Numbered from the stretch's first letter, positions 11,677 through 22,855 are shown. The stretch is 64,000 nucleotides of DNA from Epiperipatus broadwayi (GCA_028023455.1 JAQFVV010000064.1:2451825-2515824), one strand, 5' to 3'. Notes: generated by a model from the sequence alone, not told the origin. Program-made: numbers and translations.

Positions 11677-11780
11677 CAAGCATTGGTGGTCGAGAGGTCA
11701 GCAACAGCAGCTTTACAATCAGTTGTCCTGGGTTAGTGGGTTTGCCTCCTGGCTGATGCTATGACACATGAGAAAAAAAA
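11677..11780 (+). mobile_element. tRNA-derived SINE, copy 1
   Basis: A tRNA-like head carries an A-box-like TGGTCGAGAGG (11687-11697) and a B-box-like GGTTTGCCTCC (11739-11749). It is followed by ctgatgctatgacacatg and a short A tail. A 14-bp exact TSD, gcagctgccatagt, flanks it at 11663-11676 and 11781-11794. The pol III boxes, A tail and TSD together make a SINE call secure. The partner LINE is unknown. Confidence 0.9.
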
Positions 11781-12128
11781 GCAGCTGCCATAGTCTCCAC
11801 TAGATAACCCATTTTTAAAAAAATATTTGTTTTAGAATGAAGAATTTACTAATTACAGCTGTTAATAAAAACTAAAATTAGGATATAAAATTAATGCAAC
11901 TAATTAATTAAATAATTTTATGTAGAGAAAAAAAAAATTCCAGTAAAAAGACAATCAAACAAAAAATATTGTCAATGGAAATTCTGGTATTATCAAAATT
12001 AGGCCAAATACACTTAAATAACATAAAAATCATGAAGAGATGGAAATAAAGTGAGTTCATTAATAATCATACACTAAACTGTCATTAATTAAATAATTGG
12101 CGATTTCTACATAAAAAACTAAAATGTT

Positions 12129-12227
12129 GTCAAGCGTTGGTGGTTGAGAGATCAGCACAGCTGCCTTACAATCAGTTGTCCCAGGTTAGTGGGTTTGCTT
12201 CCTGGCTGATGCTATGACACATGAAAA
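12129..12227 (+). mobile_element. tRNA-derived SINE, copy 2
   Basis: Same SINE as at 11677, with a few differences (tggttgagaga in box A and gggtttgcttcc in box B). It ends in a short A tail and is flanked by a 16-bp TSD, aaaaaactaaaatgtt, at 12113-12128 and 12228-12243. Both copies point the same way and lie 450 bp apart as independent insertions. Confidence 0.9.
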
Positions 12228-12243
12228 AAAAAACTAAAATGTT

Positions 12244-13378
12244 TTATTTTTTTAGGTATTTAGAATTAATTATTTTCATAAAATATTAAACATATTTTTT
12301 CTTGTACTTTATAGATAATGTTATTATTATAATGTATTTTTAGAAAAAAAAATGATTGTCTAAAATTCTTCTTCAATGATAGCAGTAAAATAAAATTGCA
12401 TTAAAAATAATGTAATGAGAAGTTGAGCAGTTTACACAATTAATATTATTTATCAATAATTCAGTCAAAACAGCAAGAAATTGGCAAGATCTCTCCCAAT
12501 GTTTCATAAAATCTAAGATTAATCATCATATTTAAATAAATCACACAATACAATCTAAAATGAAACATTATTATATAGTACCAATAATTGTATATGTAAT
12601 ATAAAAATAATGCAGAGAATCTTTTTTGAAAAATATTTTACGCCTTTATCAATGTGAGTAAATTATATAAAGCTTTAATTTACATTGCTTATGTAATGGC
12701 ATCTATCTTTTTATATACAAAATTAATTACATACAAATAAATAAAAATTAAAAAAAATACAGACCAAATACTTATAAATATAAGAAAAAAAAAATTTCTC
12801 TTCCTTTTCTCACTTTTTTTTTGATTTTTCTCTTTTTTTTCTTCCTTTACTCTTTCCTTTCTCAATTAATGTCCTGAAGTTCATATCCAAGCAGAGTAAA
12901 ACATAGAAATTATTTAAACTTCTACCATATAATACTAAATCATTCATATACTTTACTACTGTTACATAATGCTTTATTTACCTCCCTCTTTTATAGTTTA
13001 CAGTTTCAATTGCCCCAGAAAATCTTTTTCAGAACTTTTATATCTCCTAACTTCAAAGCTAAATTCAAATTTTAAAGATTTTCTATTTAAACTTGTATTT
13101 AATATTAAAATTTATTTTAAGTAGCTCTCTCATGGCAACTTAATTATTGATTCAGATATTGGCAGACCAATTATATAAATCATTTTTATCTATGAGAAGA
13201 AAATATTTGTTATTGTCTTACAATATGTTATTGAAAAGCTCTTAGTTTTTTACACAAGCACAGATATAAAAGGTAAACAAAAAATTATATATATATGTGT
13301 GTCTGTGTGTGTGCGTGTGAATACACCAAACTTCATTTTTATATGACTATTATAAAAATAAACCTATATACCAATATT
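12244..13378. other. AT-rich spacer, no gene recognised
   Basis: AT-rich. There is a short TG/GT run near 13290-13320. No gene is recognised. Confidence 0.5.
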
Positions 13379-14567
13379 TTGACTATTTTATAATATAGTT
13401 TTTTTCAAGAAACACTAAAAAATACAAGTATATAATAATAAATATAAATATCACATATTCCAAACAAATCCAAAAATATTAAAAAATACTAAAAACTTAT
13501 CTTTACCTCAGTATCATTTCTATTGCAAACAATCTCAAAACTTAATCCATTTTCTTATACTTATATATCCATCCAAAATACTCTAAAATCATTTAATTAA
13601 CAAATCTATTATTTTCATTTTTTGGTACTGTTTAGTGTGTTGTGCTGTGCTGCTAGATGACCCTGCAGTACCCATCAAGAACTATACAAGCGATAAATTT
13701 CTTTCAAAGAAATTGCTGTAAAATACAAATTACAAAAACAGAAATTGGTAAAATACATAAAATACAACTCCTCCCCCCCCTGCATGATTAAATCGATCAA
13801 AAATAAGTAAAATACAAATTACAAAAACAGAAATCAATAAAAGACATAAAACACATCCCTAATAAAATAAAAAATAGAATAAGATTAAATAATAATAAGA
13901 ATAAAAAGGTAATTTATATTGGTTTCAATATATCAAAAGATTTGTTTGTTAAAGTTATAAAATTATTTAAAATGATTAATAAGAAATACAATGTTTTTAT
14001 TCATCCTGTTTATAAAAAAAAAAAGTTTAAGTTTTTTAATTAATAATAATAGGAAATGTAATAACTTAGAGATTATGAATTGAGTTTGCATAATAAAATG
14101 TTTGAATTGTATTAAAAATGATATAGTGATGTCATACGTTGGGTCAACAAAAAAATTAGAAACTAGATTAAAACAGCATTTAAGTGATAAAAATTCATTA
14201 TAGACATATGAATAAATTTAAATTTTGAAATAAAATTTTTAGATTGTATAAAGTCATACCATGAAAGAATAATAAAGAAAGGAATTTACATTAATGAAAT
14301 AAAATCTGAATTAAATAGAATGTTAATAGGAAAAAAATATGAAAATGATAGATTTGTTAATTAAATGTTTTAGAGTATTTTTGGATGGGTATATAAAGTT
14401 TTGAGATTGTTTGCAATAGAAATGATACTGAGGTAAAGATAATTTTTTTAGTATTTTTTAATATTTTTGGATTTGTTTGGAATATGTGATATTTATATTT
14501 ATTGTTATATATTTGTATTTTTATTTTTTAGTGTTCCTTGAAAAAGATTATATTATAAAATAATCAA
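13379..14567 (+). mobile_element. Foldback element with long inverted repeats and GIY-YIG-like remnant
   Basis: Inverted arms of about 240 bp lie at 13379-13623 and 14325-14567. The left arm begins ttgactattttataatata, and the right arm ends with its near-complement. The centre of about 700 bp holds an internal direct repeat (aaatacaaattacaaaaaca at about 13721 and 13811) and the coding remnant described next. No TSD is evident. It may be a DNA transposon or Penelope-like derivative of a type I cannot name. Confidence 0.6.
14110..14211 (+). pseudogene. GIY-YIG endonuclease-like fragment
   Basis: Plus-strand reading gives KNDIVMSYVGSTKKLETRLK followed by QHLSDKNSL and then a stop. The YVGST, then L-xx-RLxxH spacing is the signature of the first half of GIY-YIG nuclease domains (catalytic Tyr, then Arg and His). 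Downstream frames keep scattered similarity but many stops. Such nucleases occur in Penelope-like elements, some large viruses and selfish DNA. This fragment is too short to choose. Confidence 0.5.
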
Positions 14568-15119
14568 GTGTGTAGTTTATATTTATAATAATCATATAAA
14601 AAACAAGTTCTAAAAAGAAGCCTAGTATATTTATTTGTATATATGGAAAAATTATGAAATATTTTTAAAAAAAAACTGTGAAGATGATATTTAAAATAAT
14701 AAATATATTTGTAAGATTAGAACAAGCTGGTTGAAAGGAAAATTTTTTTACATTACTCTGTCCATAATGGCAACAGACTATATATTTTTAATTATTATAT
14801 TTCTATTAATTTAATCAAAAATTTTTTAAAAACATTCAAATATTATCACTTATATGAGTAGAATGGTTATTTAGAGTAAGAAATGGTGATCATGTAATAT
14901 TTAGTAGTTAGAAGTTTGTGTGATTACATAAATGCAATTTTCAAAAATAATTGTATACATTTTAAGCTTTTTGTAACTAATAAGTTGAGTGAATTAGATA
15001 ATCAAGTTGGCGTCCAATTGTATTGTTTAATATTTAAAGTTGCCATTAAATCTGTAGTACTACTGAAGTATTAATAAGTATTTTATAGACTTATTTATTA
15101 TATATATATATATAATTTT
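14568..15119. other. AT-rich spacer, no gene recognised
   Basis: AT-rich. A short piece near 14879-14915 (aatggtgatcatgta) recalls the terminus of the 441-bp repeat family. Confidence 0.5.
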
Positions 15120-15520
15120 CAATCATTACTAATGCACTGTCTTTCCAAGTTTGATCCCGTTTCACCAAAACCTAGTTTTATTCCCTATATCATTGCACTT
15201 GCTTATCTATTCATAATCTTGCACATGGTCTATTTCTAAGAGTTTCACAATCTTTTAAAATCCAGTTTAAAATTTCAATAGTTTATCGGTCGTTAACTTT
15301 TCTAATATCTGTGCAGTTCAATAATATTTCAATTTTTTAATTTTCCAGTGAAGTTAGTGATACTTTTGTGCTTTTTCCACGTATTTTGTTTTCATCACAT
15401 TTGCTATCCCCAACATATTTCTCTCTATGCTTTATTTTGCAGCATGAAATCTGAGCGTTTTTCTTGTATTAAACTTTCAAGTTTCAGATATATAAGTAAA
15501 TACTCATAAAACACATTTGA
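15120..15520 (-). mobile_element. Very old RTE LINE 3' fragment
   Basis: Starts near ctttccaagtttgatcc and follows the RTE 3' region landmark by landmark: ggtctatttctaag, aatccagtttaaaatttcaa, ttttttaattttccag, caagtttcagatatataag. Compare 20240-20670. It is a decayed insertion upstream of the exon at 15787 and is shared with the paralogous locus at 7757-8110. Confidence 0.65.
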
Positions 15521-15607
15521 ATTATATATATATCCTGTTATTTCAAATTTTTTCTCATCAAAAAAGTTGATAATTAATAAAAAGAATAAAAGTGTAAGAC
15601 AAAAGTC

Positions 15608-15621
15608 AAAGGATATCCTTT
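15608..15621. promoter_or_regulatory. Conserved palindromic promoter element, copy 2
   Basis: Perfect palindrome AAAGGATATCCTTT, identical to 8178-8191. A TATTTAAG box follows at about 15629. It lies 179 bases before the ATG of the signal-peptide exon. Confidence 0.45.
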
Positions 15622-15786
15622 TTACGAAAATATTTAAGTTTGTTTATAAAACATGGATTTTTATTTTCGCCTATAAACAATTATCTGAAGGATACACAGC
15701 GTGATTACGACTGACATTTAGACTGATAGAAATTATTTAAAAATGAACATTGAGTAAATTCTTAGTTCATGTAAAAAATTTTGAAA

Positions 15787-15847
15787 ATGTTTCGCATTAC
15801 TATTTTTATCGCTCTTACTATTTTGGGCGAAATATTTGCTATTCAAG
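15787..15847 (+). CDS. Candidate first exon: signal peptide of a small secreted protein
   Basis: Encodes MFRITIFIALTILGEIFAIQ and then G at a phase-1 donor, CAAG|GTAAAT (GT at 15848-15849). A basic residue followed by a 10-12 residue hydrophobic run makes a convincing signal peptide. The conserved palindrome and TATTTAAG box lie upstream. The phase-1 donor joins in frame with the acceptor at 47650 and with that at 62034. Splicing to both gives a 109-residue protein. There may be further exons in the 31.8-kb gap. Exon and promoter have a paralogue at 8366. No family is recognised. Confidence 0.45.
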
Positions 15848-15849
15848 GT

Positions 15850-17367
15850 AAATAGTATTTTAATTTTTTTAGAAAATTAATAAAATATTTTCTCTATATG
15901 TGTAAATGTAAGTTTAGCCATATATGTACAATAATTAAACCGCAGAGATCAACTTAAATGCTTATATCTATGTGTCTATATGTGTCTTCTATAAAACGTG
16001 TAGCTCCCAATAAATCTTGCTGCAAGACAAATCATATAAATAATTAATGAGATATTACGCTGGAAATTAGTAATTAGTGGCAGTTTATTTATAATCTGAT
16101 ATATATATACAATGAGTAATGCTAATGTTAACAGTCTTATCAGTACAGAACAATTTCATCATGATCTGAGTTACTTAAGAACAAGTGGTACTTTAGCTTA
16201 TCTAATAATAATATTAGATCAATCTGTACAATCCAGGGCTCATTTGAAAGATTAGTCATTTTTTCTAAATCTCTTCCATAGTCTTTTGTATTGGCTCTTT
16301 TGTCTTATTCCCTTTTGTTTCAGTAGTTAAATTTTAAACACAGGAATAGTTATTCCAATCAGACCCTCTTATTCTACTGCCTTGAATTTTATATTGACTA
16401 TAAGCTATGTTTTCTGAAGTCCACGGATTATATTTTAATTAAAAAAATTATAAGAAAGTTAATTATCGGTTTTATCAGATAGTTCTATAATAAAAAATTT
16501 ATGCTTGAATTAAGCATAGTTAATCTCTTAATTAAGGAATTATGATTAGCCTCAACATTACCAGCTTTTTATATCTCTTCTCAAAACAAAGAGTATATAT
16601 GTAGCACTCCATCTCTTACTTCAGAGAACCTAGTTTTTTAATCTGATAATATAGGGTTTTAAATTTTTCAGCTGTTTTCAAGTAATTTTTGAGATATACA
16701 TGGTTTTTATTCATGGTAGCCACTCCTTCATTCATACTATCCCCGAGTTTTGTATTTACTACTTTTTTCCTTGATTTTCTCCTTAATGTCTGTTTTTTTC
16801 TTACATCCAATTCTGAATTGTTACTAAACTGGATGTGTTTTCTTATGCCTCTTATTCAGTTGTCATAATGGGGGAATACAGTTCCTGTTTCTACTATGTA
16901 TAACTTAAATTTTACATGATAATAATCTTGTACCCAATTTGTACTTAAAAAATATCTGATGCAAACTCCTTGTCCAAGTATAAATTTATTTTAGTCTTCA
17001 TTAACACTTTTTAAACTAATGTGTTTTATTAAGACTGGACAATGATAATACAATGAGTGTAAAGTAGAGATAGAGATAACAAAATTGAAAATAAATTAGT
17101 AAAATATGTTTTATTTCATAACTTCTGCTTTTACATAATCTATATAAAAAGACATATGACTTTATTGCTTGAGAATTCGTAAGAAGTTTGAGCTTCAGCC
17201 TGAGAATGACAAATCGACCATGGGAACTATCGATCCCCAGTAAGATGCTCTACCAACTATTGTAATATAGTGTAACCAATAGAAAACTAATGCACTCCTG
17301 AGCAATGTTAATTGTACCATAATGTAAGTCACTGTTCATTTCCACTAGAGATATATTTCAATTGCAA

Positions 17368-17401
<34 letters not shown>
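15850..17401. other. Intron-like region with one unexplained minus-strand frame
   Basis: The first 350 bases keep homology to 8440-8700 (paralogous intron start). On the minus strand, 16616-16825 is open, beginning after FSNNSE with LDVRKKQTLRRKSRKKVVNT and ending QIKKLGSLK. It is basic and helical, has a CAG acceptor upstream in minus orientation, and could be an exon or a decayed element. I do not recognise it. Confidence 0.35.
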
Positions 17402-19541
17402 TATAATGATCCAAACGAAGTGGGAGATCGCATCGCACCGCACCGCACGACCAAAGGGCGCCATCTAGGCATTTGAGCCTAGAAAAATTTATAAAGTAGG
17501 CAGATACGCACTGTTAGGATTCCACTTTATTTACATATTTAGATCGTTAGCCCATTGTCACTAGCTCAGCGGAGACGCAGAGATAAAAATCTATAAATTT
17601 TATATCTTAAATATAAAAAAATAAAATAATAAAAGCCACTGCCAGAAATTAACACAGAAAAATATTTATTTACGCACATATAAAATCATTCTAAATTCGA
17701 GGAATAAGTTTAACATTTAGATTTTTATCTTAATTTTTAATTTTACATTTAAAATAGCTTGCTATAATGTTTAATATTTTATTTAGAGGGTCGAGTATGA
17801 ATGGACTACACAGGTCTGCATTTGAAAAGAAAATATTCTTCCCTGATTTAACCTTAGGCAACAAATTTCGCAATCAACTGGTGCCAATCCGTCTGATACA
17901 TTCATGTATTCAATGTAGCATGATACGACAACACAAAATACTATATTGTCAGGAATGTACATCTGAACAATAAATAGAAATTGAGAAGACATTGACTCTC
18001 CACCAACAGGAATGTGACATCTGTGGGCAAGTAGATCAATAAACTAAAAACTCCATAGGAATGGACTGCGGTCTTCTGCCGACTTACAAACCCATCCATA
18101 GGCAAACAGAGGGTGTGTGGCGTATATCTATAATCCTGCCCGTAGCGGATCTCATACTACATCTACTAATTACACAAATATATCCAATCCATTGAACCAA
18201 TTCAACTACGAAATGAATAACCTAAGATTACCCTCCCTTAATACAACTTTACAAAACTATATAGCCATTCGCGCCCGACTTAATTTTAACATTTATATAC
18301 GTTCACACAGATTTATTTAAAAATGTTGGGTATAGATCGATTACACAGATTCCACGGTCAAAAACATTTCAAAATAAGCATGAACGATCAAAATACAAAA
18401 TTATTGATACCGACAAATGCAGAGGGAAAATTATAAGTAACCCAATAGTATTCACCATAAGATACTTGCGTTGTCACCAATAACTTAAAAGACATCCGAA
18501 TAAATACATTTTAGATACTCACCGTAAGGTATCATTATTTATCGAATGTCTATATATTTTGATCAAATATGAAAACCAAAATCTAATTAACCGCAAACGA
18601 ATCCATGCAAGCGTCTATAGACAACTTAAATGTAATGCATTTAATAATTTCTACAATAAAATATTACTACACATAAAAATATTAAAAGGGAAATGATTCT
18701 TTTAACAATCGGGAAAGATATAAAATTAACCATTATTAATTTGATTTAAAACTTACAAAAGTCAGATAAGAGTCCATTTTAAATAAGTCGGCTTGTTTAT
18801 TAATTTATTCAACTTGACGAAAGTTCTTGATTGATTTTAAGAATTGTTCATTTCCTATAGCTTACGGTAGCAGAACTCCCGTTTCCTGGTGTCCATGTCC
18901 ACGGAGTCTTTAATTGAAAGATCGATCTAATGTTCAGGAGGTGGCATTTGCTGGTTCATGGTATCAGTCATTCCATTTCAGAGATAAGTGAGAGAGAACG
19001 ATAAAGCACGTCTTTATCGCTCGTCTCACCCAACCAAGTTGAAAAAGCTTCTTGAACTCAATATTTTTTTCTTTTTATATCATCCACAAGGATTCACTGA
19101 ACAAAACGTCACTGCTCTGTTTTTTCACCATGGTCCGAGCCAAGGCTTAGTGCTTCCATTGGTCAAGCTAAAATTTCTTTCTTCTCTTATCTAACTTTCC
19201 ATCTGACTTTTTAATTAAACAGCTTTTAGATAATTAATAAACAACCATTTCCTTTTATAGATTACAGGAATTAATTAATACCTGTTTTTATTTTAACTTA
19301 CGTTATTTTTTTATTAAAATATTTTTATATTTCAATCTTGTATTTTTTATTTAAAAAAAATACATTCAAATACTTTTTTTTTTTTTGTTTATGAAAAAAA
19401 AATATTTTTAAAGTTTAACATCTGTGCGAATATATATATTTAACAATGTTTTAATTTTAGCGTTTAGTTTTTTACTTTTATTTGCGAACTTTTAAGTTTT
19501 TATTTTAAATTAATGTAACGACATATTTATATATCGTTACA
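17402..19541 (-). mobile_element. Solo LTR, copy L2
   Basis: Counterpart of L5 (49934-52089) in the opposite orientation, nearly colinear over 2.1 kb. In element orientation it starts TGTAACGA (19541 downward) and ends near CATTATA (17402). ATAT flanks both sides, inside an AT tract. TGTAACG and CGTTA-type ends are common in Gypsy-group LTRs. No internal retroviral genes adjoin it, so it is read as a solo LTR. The first 28 bases form a hairpin, TGTAACGA to TCGTTACA (19514-19541). Reading frames near 17767-17973 and 18117-18320 are conserved with L5 but short and interrupted. Confidence 0.7.
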
Positions 19542-19603
19542 ATATATATATATATATATAAACATTACAAGCATTTGGGGTAATTTTAAAAATATATATA
19601 ATG

Positions 19604-19880
19604 GATTTAAACTTAGACTTTCAAACTTCCCACAGCTATCCAATCTATCTTATACAACTGATACACATGACCACATATATGTGAAAAATATCAATGATCT
19701 CCAATATACATATTTCATGCTGAACCAGAATTCATCAGTTGGTGATCTGAACCATTTGTTCAGCATGAAATATGTATATTGGAGATCATTGATCTTTTTC
19801 ACATGTATGTGGTCATGTGTATCAGTTGTATAAGATGGAATGGATAGCTGTCAGGAGTTAGAAAGTCTGAATTCAGGTCT
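19604..19880. repeat. Palindrome of the F repeat family
   Basis: Left arm 19604-19728 and right arm 19755-19880 are inverted copies of F-family sequence (tagactttca, gacacatgaccacat, tgatctccaatatacatatt). A short unpaired centre is unique to the left copy. A hammerhead motif spans the inner edge of the left arm. Other F copies lie at 31272, 32173, 48312 and 56790. Confidence 0.75.
19696..19747 (-). ncRNA. Hammerhead ribozyme motif, F family
   Basis: Minus-strand reading: GATC-A-CCAA, box 1 CTGATGA, a stem II with one mismatch (ATTCT/AGCAT), box 2 GAAA, a 2-bp stem III with an ATGT loop, triplet ATA, then TTGG-A-GATC. Stem I is CCAA/TTGG plus an outer GATC/GATC helix. All core boxes are canonical. 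Cleavage after ATA is allowed by the NUH rule. Confidence 0.65.
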
Positions 19881-19946
19881 CTTATAATTATATTAAGTTT
19901 GGGATTGACAATATACATGTATTTAAATATTATATATATATAAAAA

Positions 19947-20116
19947 ACAAACCATTATACAATTACAAATATCCAGTAACGCCCTCTATTTAAAGATCTA
20001 CATCTCAATAATAGCAAACTTTAAAATGATACCTCATTTTAAGGTTTGCTATTATTGAGATGTAGATCTTTAAACAGAGGGCGTTACTGGATATTTGTAA
20101 TTGTATAATGGTTTGT
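19947..20116. repeat. Near-perfect 170-bp palindrome
   Basis: Arms of about 80 bp are centred at about 20031: acaaaccattatacaatta on the left and its complement ending ggtttgt on the right. AT microsatellite lies on both sides. It carries no hammerhead core and no ORF. Its family is not recognised. Confidence 0.8.
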
Positions 20117-20160
20117 ATATTTTCTATAATTATTTCAGTTAGTGTTAACAGTAACTTTCT

Positions 20161-20165
<5 letters not shown>

Positions 20166-20224
<59 letters not shown>
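20166..20224. repeat. (AT)n microsatellite
   Basis: Alternating AT run abutting the 3' end of the RTE LINE. Confidence 0.95.
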
Positions 20225-20226
<2 letters not shown>

Positions 20227-20229
20227 TCA

Positions 20230-20902
20230 TTACCAACCATTATCAATCCACTGCAGGATGAAGGTCTTTCCAAGTTTAATCCATCTTCTCCGATCTTTAG
20301 CTTCTCTTCTCCACATCACCCCTGCACACTTTCTTATTTCATCCATCCATCTCACATGTGGTCTCTTTCTGGGTCTTTTACAATCTCTTGGAATCCAGTT
20401 TAAAATTTCAATTGTCCATCTATTATCATCTCTTCTAGCAATATGTCCAACCAAACTCCACTTCAATCTTTTAATTTTTTCAATGAGGTCAGTAACAAAC
20501 ACCTGTTTGTTCTCTTACCCATACATTGCGTTTTCGATCTCTTCTTGTTACTCCCAACATACACCTCTCCATATTTCTTTGAGTGGTCTGAAGTCTCTGT
20601 ATTGCTCTTCTATTGAGTGTCCAAGTCTCAGATCCATAAGTAAGAACTGGTAAAACACATTTGTTAAAAACCTTCCTTTTCAAACACATAGGCATATTTC
20701 CTTTTAGTATCAAGTTATTTCTACCAAAAGCACTCCAACCAAGTTTAATTCTATGATTAATTTCCTCCATTAAGTTTTCATCTGTATTAATAATCTGCCC
20801 AAGGTATTTGTAACTGTTAACTTCTTCTAATTCATCATAATCAATCTTTATTTTCATATTTTGAGCAAATCGATTATACATTACTTTAGTTTTTTTTAAC
20901 AT
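20230..20902 (-). pseudogene. RTE C-terminal domain
   Basis: Two overlapping frames, with a break near 20500. The first has the SYKYLGQ block, a cysteine-poor helical stretch and YGSETWTL. The second has LIEKIKRLKW, GHIARRDDNRWT and RPRKRPHVRWMDEI. This tail is diagnostic for RTE-like LINEs. Its role is probably RNA or DNA binding. Confidence 0.85.
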
Positions 20903-22184
20903 TTATCTTTAGTCCTACTTTCCTACTTTTATCTGATAACTCCTGCAACATTTCCTGCAGCTCTGAAGCATTATTTGCAAAAACAACTACATCATCTGCA
21001 AAATCTAAATGACTTAAATAATTTCCATTTACTTTCACTCCTTTAGTTTTCCATTTTAATCCACAAAATACTTCTTGCAGCACTGCTGTAAAAAGTTTTG
21101 GAGATATGGAATCACCGTGTCTTACACCTTTCTCAATGTTGACTTTCCCAGTATCATTATGTAATCTAATTGTTGCTGTTGCATTTCTATAAATATTTTT
21201 TAAAATATGACAATATCCTGGATCTATACCTTGATGATCCAATGCTTTAATCACTGAAGAAATGTTTATAAAATCAAATGCCTTTTCATAATCACAAATC
21301 CAAAACGTAATGACAACTCATATTCATTTGTCCTTTCTATAACTTCTGTCAGTACCTGAAAATGATCTACTGTACTAAAACCACTTTTGAATCCAGCTTG
21401 TTCTCTTGGTTGGTAGAAATCCAATGTTCTCTGTAGACGAGTTGTAATTATCTTGGTAAAAATTTTATATAAAACTGATAAAAGGTTGATAGGTCTGTAA
21501 TTTCTAATATCTTCTTTATCACCTTTTTTAAATATTAATATTATTACTGCATTCTCCCAATCATCCGGTACATCTTTATCATTTAGACATTTGGTATATA
21601 ACTTTGCTAAAAAAAATTTCTGTTTCTTCACCTGCTTCTTTTAATATATCAATTATAATTCCATCATTACATGGAGCCTTTCCTTTCTTCATACATTTAA
21701 TTGGATTTCTCACTTTTTCATTTAAAATTCTGGGCAATTCGAAAGATGTTATAGATATAGGAGATACTTGTTCTTTATTACTATATAATTCTTGATAAAA
21801 AATTTCTACCAATTTCATGATGTCATCTCTCTTTTTAGTAATAATTCCATCTTTTTTCCTTATTGCAGATATAAATTTCCTACCAATACCAAAATGTTGT
21901 TTAACATTTTTGAGACTTTTATTTTCTTCTACAGCTTTCCGTGCTATTTCACAGTTATACTTTCTTATATCATTTTCAACTCTTTTCCACACTATTTTAC
22001 AAAATTCGAGATATTCAATTCTTTTTAGTGCATCATTTTTGTATATCTTCATATTTCTTCTTTCCTTCATAATTTCTCTTATCTCAGTAGAAATTTTATT
22101 GGTCAATTGCTGCTTTTTTTTACCAGCTATCTTTGTTGCAGTTTTTAAAAGTGTATCAGTTATTTTCATATTAATTTCATTCAA
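20886..22184 (-). pseudogene. RTE reverse transcriptase domain, three frames
   Basis: Frame 1 (21579-22184) holds a linker and the KGKAPCNDGI block. Frame 2 (21266-21631) has NYRPINLLSVLYKIFTKII and QAGFKSGFSTVDH. Frame 3 (20886-21254) has VRHGDSISPKLF and the catalytic LDFADDVVVFA. Breaks between frames and a VRQG to VRHG change mark decay. Length and order match an RTE RT. Confidence 0.85.
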
Positions 22185-22207
22185 ATCTGAATCATGTTCA
22201 AAATCTA

Positions 22208-22854
22208 CTAATACTTGAAACGATTTGTAAGTTCTAATTTAAATTCATTAGAATGTTTCTGAAGATTAGGAATATCAAGTGTAAATGTTGTTTTTCTTAA
22301 CAATTTTTGTCTTTCTAGTTTTACATTAACACATATCTTGCACCTTACTAATCGATGATCACTTCCTGTGTTAAATCTATTAAGAACATTACAATCTTGA
22401 AATATGTATTTCCTGTTAGTCAAAATATAATCCAATTCAGCTGTACCTTCATTTGGATGCTTCCATGTCCATTTTCTTTTAACTTTTTTCTCAAAAAAAT
22501 AATTCATAATATAAAGTTTTTCTTTTTCTGCAAACTCCACAAGTCTATGTCCTCTCTCATTTCTATTACCATAACCAAAATTACCTACAGCACTTTCATC
22601 TTTCATTTGTTTACCAATTCTAGCATTAAAGTCTCCCATAACAATTTTAAAATGTTGTTTACTCTGATCAAAAGCCTTTTGTAGATCCATATAAAAATCT
22701 TCTATTACTTCATCACTATGAGAACTTGTTGGGGCATAAACCTGAATTATCTCCATTTGGTATCTGCTATTAAGTTGTATAACTAATCTTGCCACTCTGT
22801 CTGATACACCATCACTCTCCACAATATTGTTCTTCCACTTTTTATTTATAATGA

Positions 22855-22855
<1 letters not shown>
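22208..22855 (-). pseudogene. RTE endonuclease domain
   Basis: APE-type endonuclease fragment. The block IQVYAPT is followed by IVMGDFNARIGKQ, a WTWKHPN block, LDYILTN, and TGSDHRLV, which is the catalytic SDH motif near the end. The N-terminal catalytic Asn/Glu region is missing, being replaced by the AT microsatellite. It would nick target DNA to prime reverse transcription. It continues into the RT after a frame break near 22200. Confidence 0.85.

Noticed and set aside
17402-19541. Interpreting the 2.1-kb family as a TIR DNA transposon
   Set aside because: The inverted ends are only about 7-9 bases, the TSD is 4 bp, and no transposase is seen. TG-start and TGTAACG-type ends fit an LTR better, though a DNA element is not excluded.
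20108-20653. Plus-strand frame of 181 codons starting with poly-IY
   Set aside because: It runs through an AT microsatellite and then antisense to the RTE C-terminal coding region.
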